A stretch of 64,000 bases of DNA, taken from NCBI RefSeq assembly GCF_000419605.1, contig NZ_ATTI01000001.1:1770501-1834500 (forward strand), in the 5' to 3' direction. Below are positions 37,773 to 45,558 of this stretch, one piece after another; position 1 is the stretch's first letter, and every line of letters starts with the position of its first letter. The DNA is from Sphingomonas phyllosphaerae 5.2. Its GTDB lineage: Bacteria; Pseudomonadota; Alphaproteobacteria; Sphingomonadales; Sphingomonadaceae. Made by a program: the position numbers and the translations under genes. The notes under the pieces were generated by a model that was not told the DNA's origin, searched no databases, and worked only from the letters and a program-made list of their open reading frames with translations.

Positions 37773-38588
37773 TCACGCCACCCCGAACGGCACCACGCGA
37801 TTCGCCTGCGTATGTCCGATCTCGGCGCGCCCGAGGTAGGGTACGCCCAGATCGCCGCACCAGCGGGTCATCATCGCGTCCAGCGGCTCGCCCCAGTCGG
37901 GCTCGTTGTCCTTCACCGCCGTCACTGCACCCAGCCGCACGCCGGCGATGCTGCGTAGCTGCGTCGCGTTGCCTAGCGTGAACAGCATCCGGTCGATCGC
38001 GTACATCGCCTCCGACACTTCCTCGACGATCAGGACATGGTCGGCGAGGTCGGGGAGGTACGGGGTCCCGACCAGCGCGGCGAGGATCGACAGGTTGAAC
38101 GCCGCCGCCGGTCGCCCGTCGAGCCCCGGCTCCAGCGCGCCACGATCGCCGCGCGCCAGCCATCCCAGCGCGCGCGCCACCGTCGCGTCGCCACGCTGGC
38201 GGCGGATGTCGCTCGCCATCGGGCCGTGCACCGGCCGTCCGATCCGCCGTGCGTACAGCGCGCCCAGCAGGAACCCGACGTCCGAATAGCCCAGATAGGT
38301 TTTCGTCCGCGCCGCTGCGCCCAGTTGCGGCATGATCGTCGCCAGCAGCCGGTTCGATCCATATCCGCCGCGCAGGAACCAGATCGCGTCGAACGCCGGA
38401 TCGTTGGCATATTCGAGGAACGCCGCCGCGCGTACCGCATCCGACCCGGCGAAATGCCCGTCCTGGGCATAGCATTGCGGGTGGAAGACCAGATCGATCT
38501 CGGGATAGGCGACTGCTGCGAAGGCGGACACCGGCGCGATCACGTCCGGGTTGGCGACGCTGCTCGCCGCCAGCACGCCGATCCGCAT
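37773..38588 (-). CDS. ldcA: LD-carboxypeptidase (murein tetrapeptide carboxypeptidase)
   Basis: A 271-residue serine peptidase of family S66 that removes the terminal D-Ala from murein tetrapeptides in the cytosol, a step in peptidoglycan recycling. RGGYGSNRLL (residues 73-82) and the nucleophile-bearing YLGYSDVGFLL (Ser102) are diagnostic, with VLIVEEVSE and the C-terminal GHTQANRVVPFGV carrying the catalytic Glu and His. GGGAAG lies before the ATG at 38588, while the frame continues upstream as an antisense of mpl and is not real there. It is divergent from mpl with 67 bases between, fitting a joint recycling role. Confidence 0.93.
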   Translation of the reverse strand: MRIGVLAASSVANPDVIAPVSAFAAVAYPEIDLVFHPQCYAQDGHFAGSDAVRAAAFLEYANDPAFDAIWFLRGGYGSNRLLATIMPQLGAAARTKTYLGYSDVGFLLGALYARRIGRPVHGPMASDIRRQRGDATVARALGWLARGDRGALEPGLDGRPAAAFNLSILAALVGTPYLPDLADHVLIVEEVSEAMYAIDRMLFTLGNATQLRSIAGVRLGAVTAVKDNEPDWGEPLDAMMTRWCGDLGVPYLGRAEIGHTQANRVVPFGVA

Positions 38589-38655
38589 CACACCGCTTCC
38601 CACTGCAACGCCTCCCGCTTGCCACTGCCCGGCAAAGCGCCGATAGCGCGTCGCC

Positions 38656-40074
38656 ATGCATGACGGCAACGTGTCGGGCCAGCGCTTCTTTCTGGTCGGT
38701 ATCGGCGGATCGGGAATGATGCCGCTGGCGATGATCCTCCGTGGACGCGGCGCGTCCGTGTCCGGCAGCGACCGCGGGCTCGACCAGGGCCGCGTCCCTG
38801 CGAAGTTCGACGGCCTGCGCGCGCTCGGCGTCGAGCTGTTCGCACAGGACGGCAGCGGGGTGACCTCGCCCGACCAGATCGTCGTCGCTTCCGCCGCGGT
38901 CGAGGAGCAGGTCGCCGACATGGTCGCGGCGACGGCGCTGGGTTGCCGAAGGATGTCGCGCGCCGAGCTCAACGCGACGCTGTTCAACGCCGCCGTGCAG
39001 CCGATCGGCATCGCGGGCACCAGCGGCAAGTCGACCGTCACCGGCATGATCGCGACGATCCTGCATGCCGCCGGGCGCGACCCGACGGTGATGAACGGTG
39101 CGGTGATGAAGGATTTCGCCAGCGTCGACCGCCCGTTCGCCAGCGCATTGGTCGGGCAGGGTGCGCCGTACGTCAGCGAGGTGGACGAGAGCGACGGCTC
39201 GATCGCGCTGTACCGCCCGCAAATCGCGGTGCTCAACAACGTCAGCCTCGACCACAAATCGCTCGACGAACTCAACCGGCTGTTCGGCGACTTCATCGGC
39301 CATGCGCGGCGCGCAGTCGTCAACGCCGATAATATGGACGCCGCGCGGCTCGCGATGGCGCTGCCGCCCGGCCGCGTGACGCGCTTCTCGATGCGCGACG
39401 ACAGCGCGGAGCTGTTCGCGACCGACCTGACGCCCGCGCCGTTCGCGATCCGCTTTACGCTGGTTCATGACGGTGGGCGCAGCGCGGTCGCGCTCCAGGT
39501 GCCGGGGCGCCACAACGTCGCCAACGCGCTCGCCGCGATCGGCGCTACGCTCGCCGCCGGTCTCCCGCTTGCGCAGGCGATCAGCGGAGTCGAGCGCTTT
39601 ACCGGGCTGCGTCGCCGCTTCGACCTGGTCGGCGCGGCGAACGACGTGGCGGTGATCGACGACTTCGGGCACAACCCCGACAAGATCGCCGCGACGCTCG
39701 ACACGCTCCACGCCTTTCCCGGCCGCGTGATCGCGCTGTTCCAGCCGCATGGCTATGGTCCGCTCAAGGTGATGCGCGCCGAACTGGCGGCGATGTTCGC
39801 CAGCCACCTCGGCGCGGACGACCTGCTGGTCCTGCCCGATCCCGTCTATCAGGGCGGCACCGTCACCCGCGAGGTGACCAGCGCCGACATCGTCCGCGAC
39901 GTGCAGCTCGCCGGACGTGACGCGACCCACATCCCGGACCGCACCGCCGCCGCTGCGCATTGCGTGGCACAAGCGGCGCCGGGCGATCGCATCGTGGTGA
40001 TGGGCGCGCGCGACGACACGCTCTCGCTGCTCGCGGCGGAGATGGTGCGCATGCTCGATGTAAAGCTCGCTTGA
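38656..40074 (+). CDS. mpl: Mur ligase family protein, likely UDP-MurNAc:tripeptide ligase Mpl
   Basis: A 472-residue ligase resembling MurC. The N-terminal nucleotide-fold has FFLVGIGGSGMMPLAMIL; the ATP P-loop GIAGTSGKST lies at residues 117-126; and YVSEVDESDGSIALY, LNNVSLDHKS and the Mur-ligase GRHNVANALAAIG follow, with the C-terminal DDFGHNPDKIAATLD near residue 334. MurC itself is normally in the dcw cluster, which is absent here. Next to a divergent LD-carboxypeptidase, the better reading is Mpl, which attaches recycled L-Ala-D-Glu-mDAP tripeptide to UDP-MurNAc. That assignment is inferred from context. The stop overlaps the first of three GTAAAGCT repeats. Confidence 0.75.
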   Translation: MHDGNVSGQRFFLVGIGGSGMMPLAMILRGRGASVSGSDRGLDQGRVPAKFDGLRALGVELFAQDGSGVTSPDQIVVASAAVEEQVADMVAATALGCRRMSRAELNATLFNAAVQPIGIAGTSGKSTVTGMIATILHAAGRDPTVMNGAVMKDFASVDRPFASALVGQGAPYVSEVDESDGSIALYRPQIAVLNNVSLDHKSLDELNRLFGDFIGHARRAVVNADNMDAARLAMALPPGRVTRFSMRDDSAELFATDLTPAPFAIRFTLVHDGGRSAVALQVPGRHNVANALAAIGATLAAGLPLAQAISGVERFTGLRRRFDLVGAANDVAVIDDFGHNPDKIAATLDTLHAFPGRVIALFQPHGYGPLKVMRAELAAMFASHLGADDLLVLPDPVYQGGTVTREVTSADIVRDVQLAGRDATHIPDRTAAAAHCVAQAAPGDRIVVMGARDDTLSLLAAEMVRMLDVKLA

Positions 40075-40110
40075 CGTAAAGCTTGCTTGACCCGTAAAGC
40101 TCCCTTTACG
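40060..40110. repeat. Three GTAAAGCT direct repeats, possible XRE operator
   Basis: GTAAAGCT starts at 40060, 40076 and 40094. The first two are followed by identical-length YGCTTGAC (16-base units GTAAAGCTCGCTTGAC / GTAAAGCTTGCTTGAC). The third is part of a perfect 6-bp inverted repeat, GTAAAG-CTCC-CTTTAC. They lie 17-67 bases before the membrane protein/regulator pair and the first overlaps the mpl 3' end. The regulator encoded at 40543 is an obvious candidate to bind them. Confidence 0.55.
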
Positions 40111-40126
40111 TTCTTGAGGGAGAGTC

Positions 40127-40546
40127 GTGGTGCATATCCAGCCTGAGATCAGACGCTACAGCTATCGACTGGCGGCAACGATGGCGCTCTACGTCGTGAT
40201 CCTCATCGCGGTGAACCTCTGGTTTCGCCGGGCGCCGCCGCATGGACTGCTCGCCTATGTCGCGGCGGTTCTGCCGGCGTTCCCGATCGCCGGCATATTC
40301 GTCGTCATCGGTCGGCTGATCGTCGAACTGCGCGACGAATACATCCGGATGCAGTTCGTCCGCCACTTGCTGGTCGCGACCGCGATCACGCTGTCGCTCA
40401 CCACGGCGTGGGGATTTCTGGAAGGCTTCGGTCTGGCGCCGCATGTCGCCGGTTATTACGCGGCGACGATCTGGTTCTCGACTTTCGGCATCATCGCTTG
40501 GGTCGCTGCCATCGCGGCGTGGCGTTCCTGCCGCGCGGCACGATGA
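40127..40546 (+). CDS. Small integral membrane protein next to an XRE regulator
   Basis: A 139-residue protein with four hydrophobic helices (ATMALYVVILIAVNLWF, YVAAVLPAFPIAGIFVVIG, HLLVATAITLSLTTAWGFL, TIWFSTFGIIAWVAAIAAW). Two GTG codons at 40127 and 40130 follow GAGGGAG. The downstream gene overlaps by four bases (ATGA) and encodes an XRE-type regulator, an arrangement seen in small membrane-protein/repressor pairs. The function of the protein is unknown. Confidence 0.8.
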   Translation: MVHIQPEIRRYSYRLAATMALYVVILIAVNLWFRRAPPHGLLAYVAAVLPAFPIAGIFVVIGRLIVELRDEYIRMQFVRHLLVATAITLSLTTAWGFLEGFGLAPHVAGYYAATIWFSTFGIIAWVAAIAAWRSCRAAR

Positions 40547-40743
40547 CCAATCACCTGCGCGCGTTGCGTGCCGAGCGCGGATGGAGCCAGCAGGAACTCG
40601 CAACGCGCCTGGATGTCAGCCGCCAAAGCGTGATCGCGATCGAGACCGGCCGCTACGATCCCTCGCTCCCGCTCGCCTTCCGTATCGCCGAGACCTTCGA
40701 GCTACGCATCGAGGAAGTGTTCGTCAGCCCGTCCGCGGCCTGA
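40543..40743 (+). CDS. XRE-family transcriptional regulator
   Basis: A 66-residue helix-turn-helix protein. RALRAERGWSQQELATRLDVSRQSVIAIETGRYDPSL is a complete HTH_3 domain (residues 5-41), and the C-terminal FRIAETFELRIEEVF is typical of short repressors of this group. It starts within the stop of the membrane protein gene. It likely controls its own two-gene operon via the GTAAAGCT repeats upstream; this is inferred. Confidence 0.9.
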   Translation: MTNHLRALRAERGWSQQELATRLDVSRQSVIAIETGRYDPSLPLAFRIAETFELRIEEVFVSPSAA

Positions 40744-40783
40744 CGCGCTTTCCTGTCTGGCTGCGGCCCCCTATGTTCGCGGC

Positions 40784-41509
40784 ATGAGCATCGTCACATC
40801 GCAGCCGCCGCGTCCACGCCTCGCCTATCACGACACGCCCGGGCGCGGGCCGACGATTATCTTCCTGCCCGGCTATGCCTCCGACATGACCGGCAGCAAG
40901 GTCGTCGCGCTGGAGGCCTGGGCAAAGGCGCAGGGCCGCGCCTTCCTGCGCTTCGACTATGCCGGCTGCGGCGCGTCGGAGGGCAAATTCGAGGAGCAGG
41001 CGCTGGCCGACTGGCGCGACGATGCGCTGGCGATGATCGACCATGTCGAGGGGCCGGTCGTGCTGGTCGGCTCCTCGATGGGGGGCTGGATCGCGCTGCT
41101 TGCGGCGCTTGCCCGGCCGGAGCGGGTTGCGGCGCTGGTCGGCGTGGCGCCGGCGCCGGATTTCACCGACTGGGGCTTCTCGCAGGACGAGAAGATGTAT
41201 CTGCTCCAGCACGGTCGCCTCGAGCGCCCCAATCCTTATGGCCCGGAGCCGACCGTCTATACCCGTCGCTTCTGGCAATCGGGCGAGGCGAACCGGCTGA
41301 TGGGCGGGACGATCGCCTTCGACGGGCCGGTGCGGCTGCTGCAGGGACAGCTCGATCCGGACGTGCCGTGGCATCGGACGTGCCGGCTGGCCGAACTGAT
41401 CCGCTCCCCGCACGTTCAGACGTGGTTGGTCAAGGACGGCGACCACCGGCTCTCCCGCGAGGACGATATCGCGCTGCTGATCCGTGCCGTCGAAGACGTG
41501 GTGCCCTGA
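40784..41509 (+). CDS. Alpha/beta hydrolase (thioesterase/esterase-like)
   Basis: A 241-residue soluble hydrolase. The oxyanion-hole segment FLPGYASDM, nucleophile motif GSSMGG with Ser98, the acid in QLDPDVPW and the C-terminal DGDHRLS histidine form the triad. It resembles the ABHD10-like group of acyl-thioesterases and glucuronide esterases. A TATGTT -10 box ends 6 bases before the ATG and there is no Shine-Dalgarno, suggesting a leaderless transcript. gloA follows 12 bases downstream, so it heads the glyoxalase operon. Confidence 0.88.
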   Translation: MSIVTSQPPRPRLAYHDTPGRGPTIIFLPGYASDMTGSKVVALEAWAKAQGRAFLRFDYAGCGASEGKFEEQALADWRDDALAMIDHVEGPVVLVGSSMGGWIALLAALARPERVAALVGVAPAPDFTDWGFSQDEKMYLLQHGRLERPNPYGPEPTVYTRRFWQSGEANRLMGGTIAFDGPVRLLQGQLDPDVPWHRTCRLAELIRSPHVQTWLVKDGDHRLSREDDIALLIRAVEDVVP

Positions 41510-41521
41510 TACGGGAGTGAG

Positions 41522-41959
41522 ATGTTGAAGTACCTGCATACGATGATCCGGGTAAGCGACCCCGAGAAGACGATCGCCTTCTTCGAGGTGCTGGGCCTGA
41601 AGGAAGTGCGACGGATGGAGAACGAGAAGGGGCGCTTCACGCTGATCTTCCTCGCAACCCCCGACGACATGAACGCCCCCGGCGAGCGCGCCGAGGCGGA
41701 AGTCGAGCTGACCTACAATTGGGACGCGGAGGAATATGCGGGTGGCCGCAACTTCGGCCATCTCGCCTACCGCGTCGAGAATATCTACGAGACGTGCCAG
41801 CGGATGCTCGACCACGGCTATGTCGTCCATCGCCCGCCGCGTGACGGCCATATGGCGTTCGTGAAGACGCCCGACGGCATCTCGATCGAGTTGTTGCAGG
41901 ATGGCACGCTCGCGCCGGCCGAGCCATGGGCGTCGATGCCGAATACCGGGAGCTGGTAG
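41522..41959 (+). CDS. gloA: Lactoylglutathione lyase (glyoxalase I)
   Basis: A 145-residue enzyme that converts the methylglyoxal-glutathione hemithioacetal to lactoylglutathione. Metal ligands are seen in [10 protein letters not shown] (His), EVELTYNW (Glu), FGHLAYRV (His) and ISIELLQ (Glu). GGGAG lies upstream and the gene is separated by one base from gloB, giving a two-step detoxification pair. Length matches the family. Confidence 0.93.
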   Translation: MLKYLHTMIRVSDPEKTIAFFEVLGLKEVRRMENEKGRFTLIFLATPDDMNAPGERAEAEVELTYNWDAEEYAGGRNFGHLAYRVENIYETCQRMLDHGYVVHRPPRDGHMAFVKTPDGISIELLQDGTLAPAEPWASMPNTGSW

Positions 41960-41960
41960 G

Positions 41961-42683
41961 ATGCTCGAGGTCGTTCGCGTCCCGGTGCTGCGCGACAATT
42001 ACGCGTGGCTGCTTCACGACGACGTGAGCGGACGGACCGCTGCGCTGGACCCCGGCGAGGCGCAGCCGCTACTGGATGCGGCGGCGGCGCGTGGCTGGAC
42101 GATCGATGCGGTGTGGCTGACGCACTGGCATGGCGACCACATCGACGGCGCCGCGGCGATCAAGGCCGCCACCGGCGCGCGCGTGATCGGCCCGGAGGCG
42201 GAGCGCGCGAAGATCCCCGCACTGGACGACGGCGTTGGGGAGGGCGATGTCACCAACCTCGGCGCGGCGCGGGCGGCGGTCTGGCATGTCCCGGGCCACA
42301 CCGCCGGGCACATCGCGTTCCACTTCGCCGACGATCAGATCGTCTTCACGGGCGACACGTTGTTTGCGCTTGGTTGCGGGCGGCTGTTCGAAGGGACAGC
42401 GGCAGAGATGTTCGCCAACATGCAGCGATACGCCGCGCTCGACGATGCGACGCGGGTCTGCTGCGGCCATGAATATACGCAGTCTAACGGCCGCTTCGCC
42501 ATGTCGGTCGACCCCGGCAATGCCGCACTGGCGGCGCGGATGGCGGAGGTCGACCGGCTGCGCGGCGCTGGCGAGCCGACCGTTCCGACGTCGATCGGCC
42601 TGGAGCGTGCCACCAACCCGTTCTTCCGCGCCACCGACGTCGCAACCTTCGCGGCGCTGCGCGTGCAGAAAGATAATTACTGA
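41961..42683 (+). CDS. gloB: Hydroxyacylglutathione hydrolase (glyoxalase II)
   Basis: A 240-residue metallo-beta-lactamase-fold enzyme that hydrolyses lactoylglutathione to D-lactate and glutathione. The binuclear metal motif is THWHGDHIDG (His55, His57, Asp59, His60), with HVPGHTAGH, TGDTLFALGCGRLFEG and CGHEYTQSN completing the site. The start at 41961 adjoins the gloA stop. The C-terminal glutathione-binding helices are present (LERATNPFFR). Confidence 0.95.
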   Translation: MLEVVRVPVLRDNYAWLLHDDVSGRTAALDPGEAQPLLDAAAARGWTIDAVWLTHWHGDHIDGAAAIKAATGARVIGPEAERAKIPALDDGVGEGDVTNLGAARAAVWHVPGHTAGHIAFHFADDQIVFTGDTLFALGCGRLFEGTAAEMFANMQRYAALDDATRVCCGHEYTQSNGRFAMSVDPGNAALAARMAEVDRLRGAGEPTVPTSIGLERATNPFFRATDVATFAALRVQKDNY

Positions 42684-42731
42684 CGGATTGATTTCATTCG
42701 TTACTATGTCGGAGAGAAGGAGCGTTCCGTG

Positions 42732-43139
42732 ATGCGATATCTGTTGACCTTCGCCGCTGCAGCGGCGCTCGGCGCGGCGGCCGTGGTAGCCGCACCGGCG
42801 CAGAAGCCGGCCAAGCCCGACCGCAATCAGATCGCTTATGAAAAGCTGCTCGCCGGCAAGACGCCCGGCCCGCCCCAGAATTGCATCGATACGCGCTGGG
42901 CCCGCCCGCAACTGACTGCGTACAAGGGCAAGCTGCTTTACCGCGTGAGCAACAAGCTGGTCTACGTGACAGACACCGGTGGCGGGTGCGAAGCGGTGAC
43001 GCGCGGCGACACGATCGTCACCCGCCAGTTCCAGACGCAATTGTGCCGCGGCGACATCGCGCAGACCGTGAACCTGCCGGCGCGCATCCCCAGCGGCAGC
43101 TGCGCGATGGGCGAGTTCGTGCCCTACCGTTCCCAATAG
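42732..43139 (+). CDS. Small secreted hypothetical protein
   Basis: A 135-residue protein with a signal peptide (MRYLLTFAAAAALGAAAVVAAPAQ). The mature part has four cysteines (QNCIDTRW, GGGCEAVTRG, QLCRGDIAQ, GSCAMGEFVPY), probably two disulfides, with YKGKLLYRVSNKLVYV. AAGGAG lies 9 bases before the ATG; a GTG one codon earlier is possible. It precedes the PLP enzyme gene by 11 bases. I do not recognise a named family; it is likely periplasmic. Confidence 0.75.
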   Translation: MRYLLTFAAAAALGAAAVVAAPAQKPAKPDRNQIAYEKLLAGKTPGPPQNCIDTRWARPQLTAYKGKLLYRVSNKLVYVTDTGGGCEAVTRGDTIVTRQFQTQLCRGDIAQTVNLPARIPSGSCAMGEFVPYRSQ

Positions 43140-43150
43140 GTGAGGAAGCC

Positions 43151-44470
43151 ATGACCGAACCGACCGAAGACGACCTGACCGGCGTCGAGACTCGCCGCTC
43201 CCCCAAGGCCGAGATCGACTCGATCGGCGGACGCAAGCTGAAACCGGCGACGCTGATGATGGGTCATGGCTACGACCCCGCGCTGTCCGAGGGGGCGCTG
43301 AAGCCGCCGGTGTTCCTCACCTCCACCTTCGTCTTCCCGAATGCCGCGGCGGGCAAGCGTCACTTCGAGGGCGTAACCGGCAAACGACCCGGCGGTGCCG
43401 CGGGGCTCGTCTACTCGCGCTTCAATGGACCGAACCAGGAAATCCTCGAGGATCGGCTCGGTATCTGGGAAGGCGCGGAAGACGCGTTGACCTTCTCCAG
43501 CGGCATGTCGGCGATCGCTACGTTGTTCCTCTCGCTGGTCCGCCCCGGCGACACCATTGTCCACTCCGGCCCGCTTTATGCCGCGACCGAGACGTTGATC
43601 GCGCGCGTCCTCGGCCGCTTCGGGGTAAACTGGCTCGACTTCCCGGCCGGCGCGACCCGCGAGGAACTCGACGCGGTGATGCACAAGGCCAACGATGCCG
43701 GCCGCGTCGCGTTGATCTATCTCGAAAGCCCCGCCAACCCGACCAATGCACTGGTCGACGTGCAGGCGGTACGCGCCAGCCGCGACGCGATCTTTGCGGA
43801 TGCCGAGGAACTGCCGCCGATCGCGATCGACAACACCTTCCTCGGGCCGCTCTGGTCGCAACCGTTGCAGCACGGCGCGGATGCGGTCGTGTACAGCCTG
43901 ACGAAATATGCCGGCGGGCATTCCGATCTGGTCGCGGGCGCGGTGCTGGGCGCCAAGCCGCTGATCAACACGATCCGTGCGATGCGCAACACGATCGGCA
44001 CGATCTGCGACCCCAATACGGCGTGGATGCTGATGCGCAGCCTTGAGACCCTGGAGCTGCGGATGAGCCGTGCCGGCGAGAATGCCGACAAGGTCTGCAC
44101 CTACCTGCGCGATCATCCGAAGGTGGAGCGCGTCGGCTATCTCGGCTTTCTCGCCGAGGCGGAAGGGCGGCAGGCCGATATCTACCGTCGCCACTGCACC
44201 GGCGGCGGCTCGACGTTCTCGCTCTATCTGAAGGGCGGCGAGCCCGAGGCGTTCCGCTTCCTCGACGCGCTGAAGATCGCCAAGCTCGCCGTCAGCCTCG
44301 GCGGCACCGAGACGCTCGCCAGCCATCCGGCGGGCATGACGCACCTGTCGGTCGCCGACGATCGCAAGCAGGCGCTCGGCATCACCGACAATCTCGTCCG
44401 AATTTCGATCGGCGTCGAGGATGCCGACGATCTGGTCGCCGACATGGAACAGGCGCTGGCAGCCGTCTGA
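43151..44470 (+). CDS. PLP-dependent Cys/Met metabolism enzyme (cystathionine gamma-synthase family)
   Basis: A 439-residue cytosolic enzyme. The cofactor lysine is Lys252 in VYSLTKYAGGHSDLVAG, with YSRFNGPNQEILEDRLGIWEGAEDALTFSSGMSAI upstream and IDNTFLGPLWSQPLQHGAD in between. GAGGAAGCC precedes the ATG. The family includes cystathionine gamma-synthase, cystathionine beta-lyase and methionine gamma-lyase; motifs alone do not separate them. The first 40 residues are longer than in E. coli MetB and are typical of this alphaproteobacterial group. A strong hairpin terminator follows. Confidence 0.9.
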   Translation: MTEPTEDDLTGVETRRSPKAEIDSIGGRKLKPATLMMGHGYDPALSEGALKPPVFLTSTFVFPNAAAGKRHFEGVTGKRPGGAAGLVYSRFNGPNQEILEDRLGIWEGAEDALTFSSGMSAIATLFLSLVRPGDTIVHSGPLYAATETLIARVLGRFGVNWLDFPAGATREELDAVMHKANDAGRVALIYLESPANPTNALVDVQAVRASRDAIFADAEELPPIAIDNTFLGPLWSQPLQHGADAVVYSLTKYAGGHSDLVAGAVLGAKPLINTIRAMRNTIGTICDPNTAWMLMRSLETLELRMSRAGENADKVCTYLRDHPKVERVGYLGFLAEAEGRQADIYRRHCTGGGSTFSLYLKGGEPEAFRFLDALKIAKLAVSLGGTETLASHPAGMTHLSVADDRKQALGITDNLVRISIGVEDADDLVADMEQALAAV

Positions 44471-44511
44471 AGGAGCGCAGCGCGGCTGCGCCGGGAGAAT
44501 GACCCCGTAAT

Positions 44512-44554
44512 AGCGATCGCGCGCCGGAAGCAGGAGCTTCCGCGCGCGATCGCT
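44512..44554. terminator. Bidirectional terminator
   Basis: A 19-bp stem with one bulged C (AGCGATCGCGCGC and GGAAGC against GCTTCC and GCGCGCGATCGCT) has an AGGA loop. It lies between the convergent PLP-enzyme and sulfotransferase-like genes. No clear U-tract; the stem strength argues for the role. Confidence 0.65.
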
Positions 44555-44560
44555 GCGACT

Positions 44561-45511
44561 TCAGAGCAACGGAATGGCGCGCAAGGTCGCCAGTCCCGCC
44601 ACCTCTCCGGCGGCTTCCTCCGCCTCAGCGATCTCTGCGGCCAGCAACGGCTCCAGTGCCGCTCGCCGCTCCAGTCGCGCCACATTGTCGAAGGCGACAC
44701 CGGGGTCTTTCGAATAGGTCGCGAACAGCGGTCCGGCAGCGGTCGCGTCGAGCATCTCGTCTGTAATCCCAAGGCCGAGATGCCGCGCGACGGCGCGCAA
44801 TGTGGCGGCCGGTGCGGCGAAGAAGTGTTCCGCCTCCAGCGCTCGTGCGCCGGGCAGCGCATGCGCGGTTGCCGCGAAACGCTCCACCTGCGCACGCCAC
44901 AGGCTCGCCGCGCGATACGCGTCCGATCGCCCCGATGTCACCCCGATATGATGCGCGAGATCGTCGGTGACTCGTCGCAGCCATGCGCGATGATTGTCGC
45001 TACGCAGGATCGCCAACACGTAATCGCGCAGTGACGCATAAAGCAGGATCGCGCGTGCACCGGGATCGAACCGCACCAACGCGTCCAGTGCGAAGTTCAC
45101 TGGCACGTTCGCCTTGACGAGTGTCGGCGCATCGCCCTGGTACCGCCGTCCCGCAATCGCGGCCGCCAGGCGCAGCCGTTCGGCATCGCGCGCCAGCGCC
45201 GCCTGTCGAAGCGCTTGCGGCTCGCGCAGCACCAGTCCACCCGCCGGATCGTCCAGTGCGCGCGCCAGCAGCGTCGATCCGCAATGTGCGACGTGAAATA
45301 TCCACGCCGTCACGGGCGGGGGTGGGGCATCGCGCAGCATCGTGATCGGCACCCGCATTTCCTGCGGCGCGTTGGGGCTGATGCGGCCGTCGAGGAAGAT
45401 CGAGCGGTGATAGGCGGCACGATCCATCGGCACGAACACCGCCTGATCGCCGTCGAACCGATGCAGATAATGGTCGGGTGAGGCGAGAAGGCCTTCGATC
45501 GTCAGTGACAT
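44561..45511 (-). CDS. Sulfotransferase-like P-loop protein (paralogue of 49193)
   Basis: A 316-residue protein. WIFHVAHCGSTLLARAL (residues 70-86) looks like the PAPS-binding P-loop of sulfotransferases, but with AHCGST in place of the usual PRSGTT. An N-terminal AYHRSIFLDGRI block matches the AYHMLPVPRQTHRESIFL region of the gene at 49193, so the two are paralogues. The rest is helical with RDYVLAILRSDNHRAWLR, which may correspond to the 3'-phosphate loop. A TATAGG -10 box ends 6 bases before the ATG. It is divergent from the TauD-type oxygenase (47 bases). Whether it transfers sulfate, binds another nucleotide or is inactive is not known. Confidence 0.7.
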   Translation of the reverse strand: MSLTIEGLLASPDHYLHRFDGDQAVFVPMDRAAYHRSIFLDGRISPNAPQEMRVPITMLRDAPPPPVTAWIFHVAHCGSTLLARALDDPAGGLVLREPQALRQAALARDAERLRLAAAIAGRRYQGDAPTLVKANVPVNFALDALVRFDPGARAILLYASLRDYVLAILRSDNHRAWLRRVTDDLAHHIGVTSGRSDAYRAASLWRAQVERFAATAHALPGARALEAEHFFAAPAATLRAVARHLGLGITDEMLDATAAGPLFATYSKDPGVAFDNVARLERRAALEPLLAAEIAEAEEAAGEVAGLATLRAIPLL

Positions 45512-45517
45512 GCGCCA

Positions 45518-45523
45518 CCTATA
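45518..45523 (-). promoter_or_regulatory. -10 box of a leaderless transcript (sulfotransferase-like gene)
   Basis: TATAGG on the minus strand ends 6 bases before the ATG at 45511, with no Shine-Dalgarno. A -35 at the right distance is weak. Confidence 0.3.
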
Positions 45524-45558
45524 GCGTAGCCATCGCGGCCCGGCTATTCCGGGGCATC

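Noticed and set aside
37699..39972. A 757-residue minus-strand frame running across ldcA and mpl
   Set aside because: Its right part is antisense of the Mur ligase and its left part is a shifted frame of the carboxypeptidase; the ldcA frame ends correctly at 37773 with a start at 38588.
38656..40074. Calling the Mur ligase MurC
   Set aside because: murC normally lies in the dcw cluster, which is absent here, and the neighbour is a recycling carboxypeptidase; Mpl fits better, although sequence alone does not settle it.
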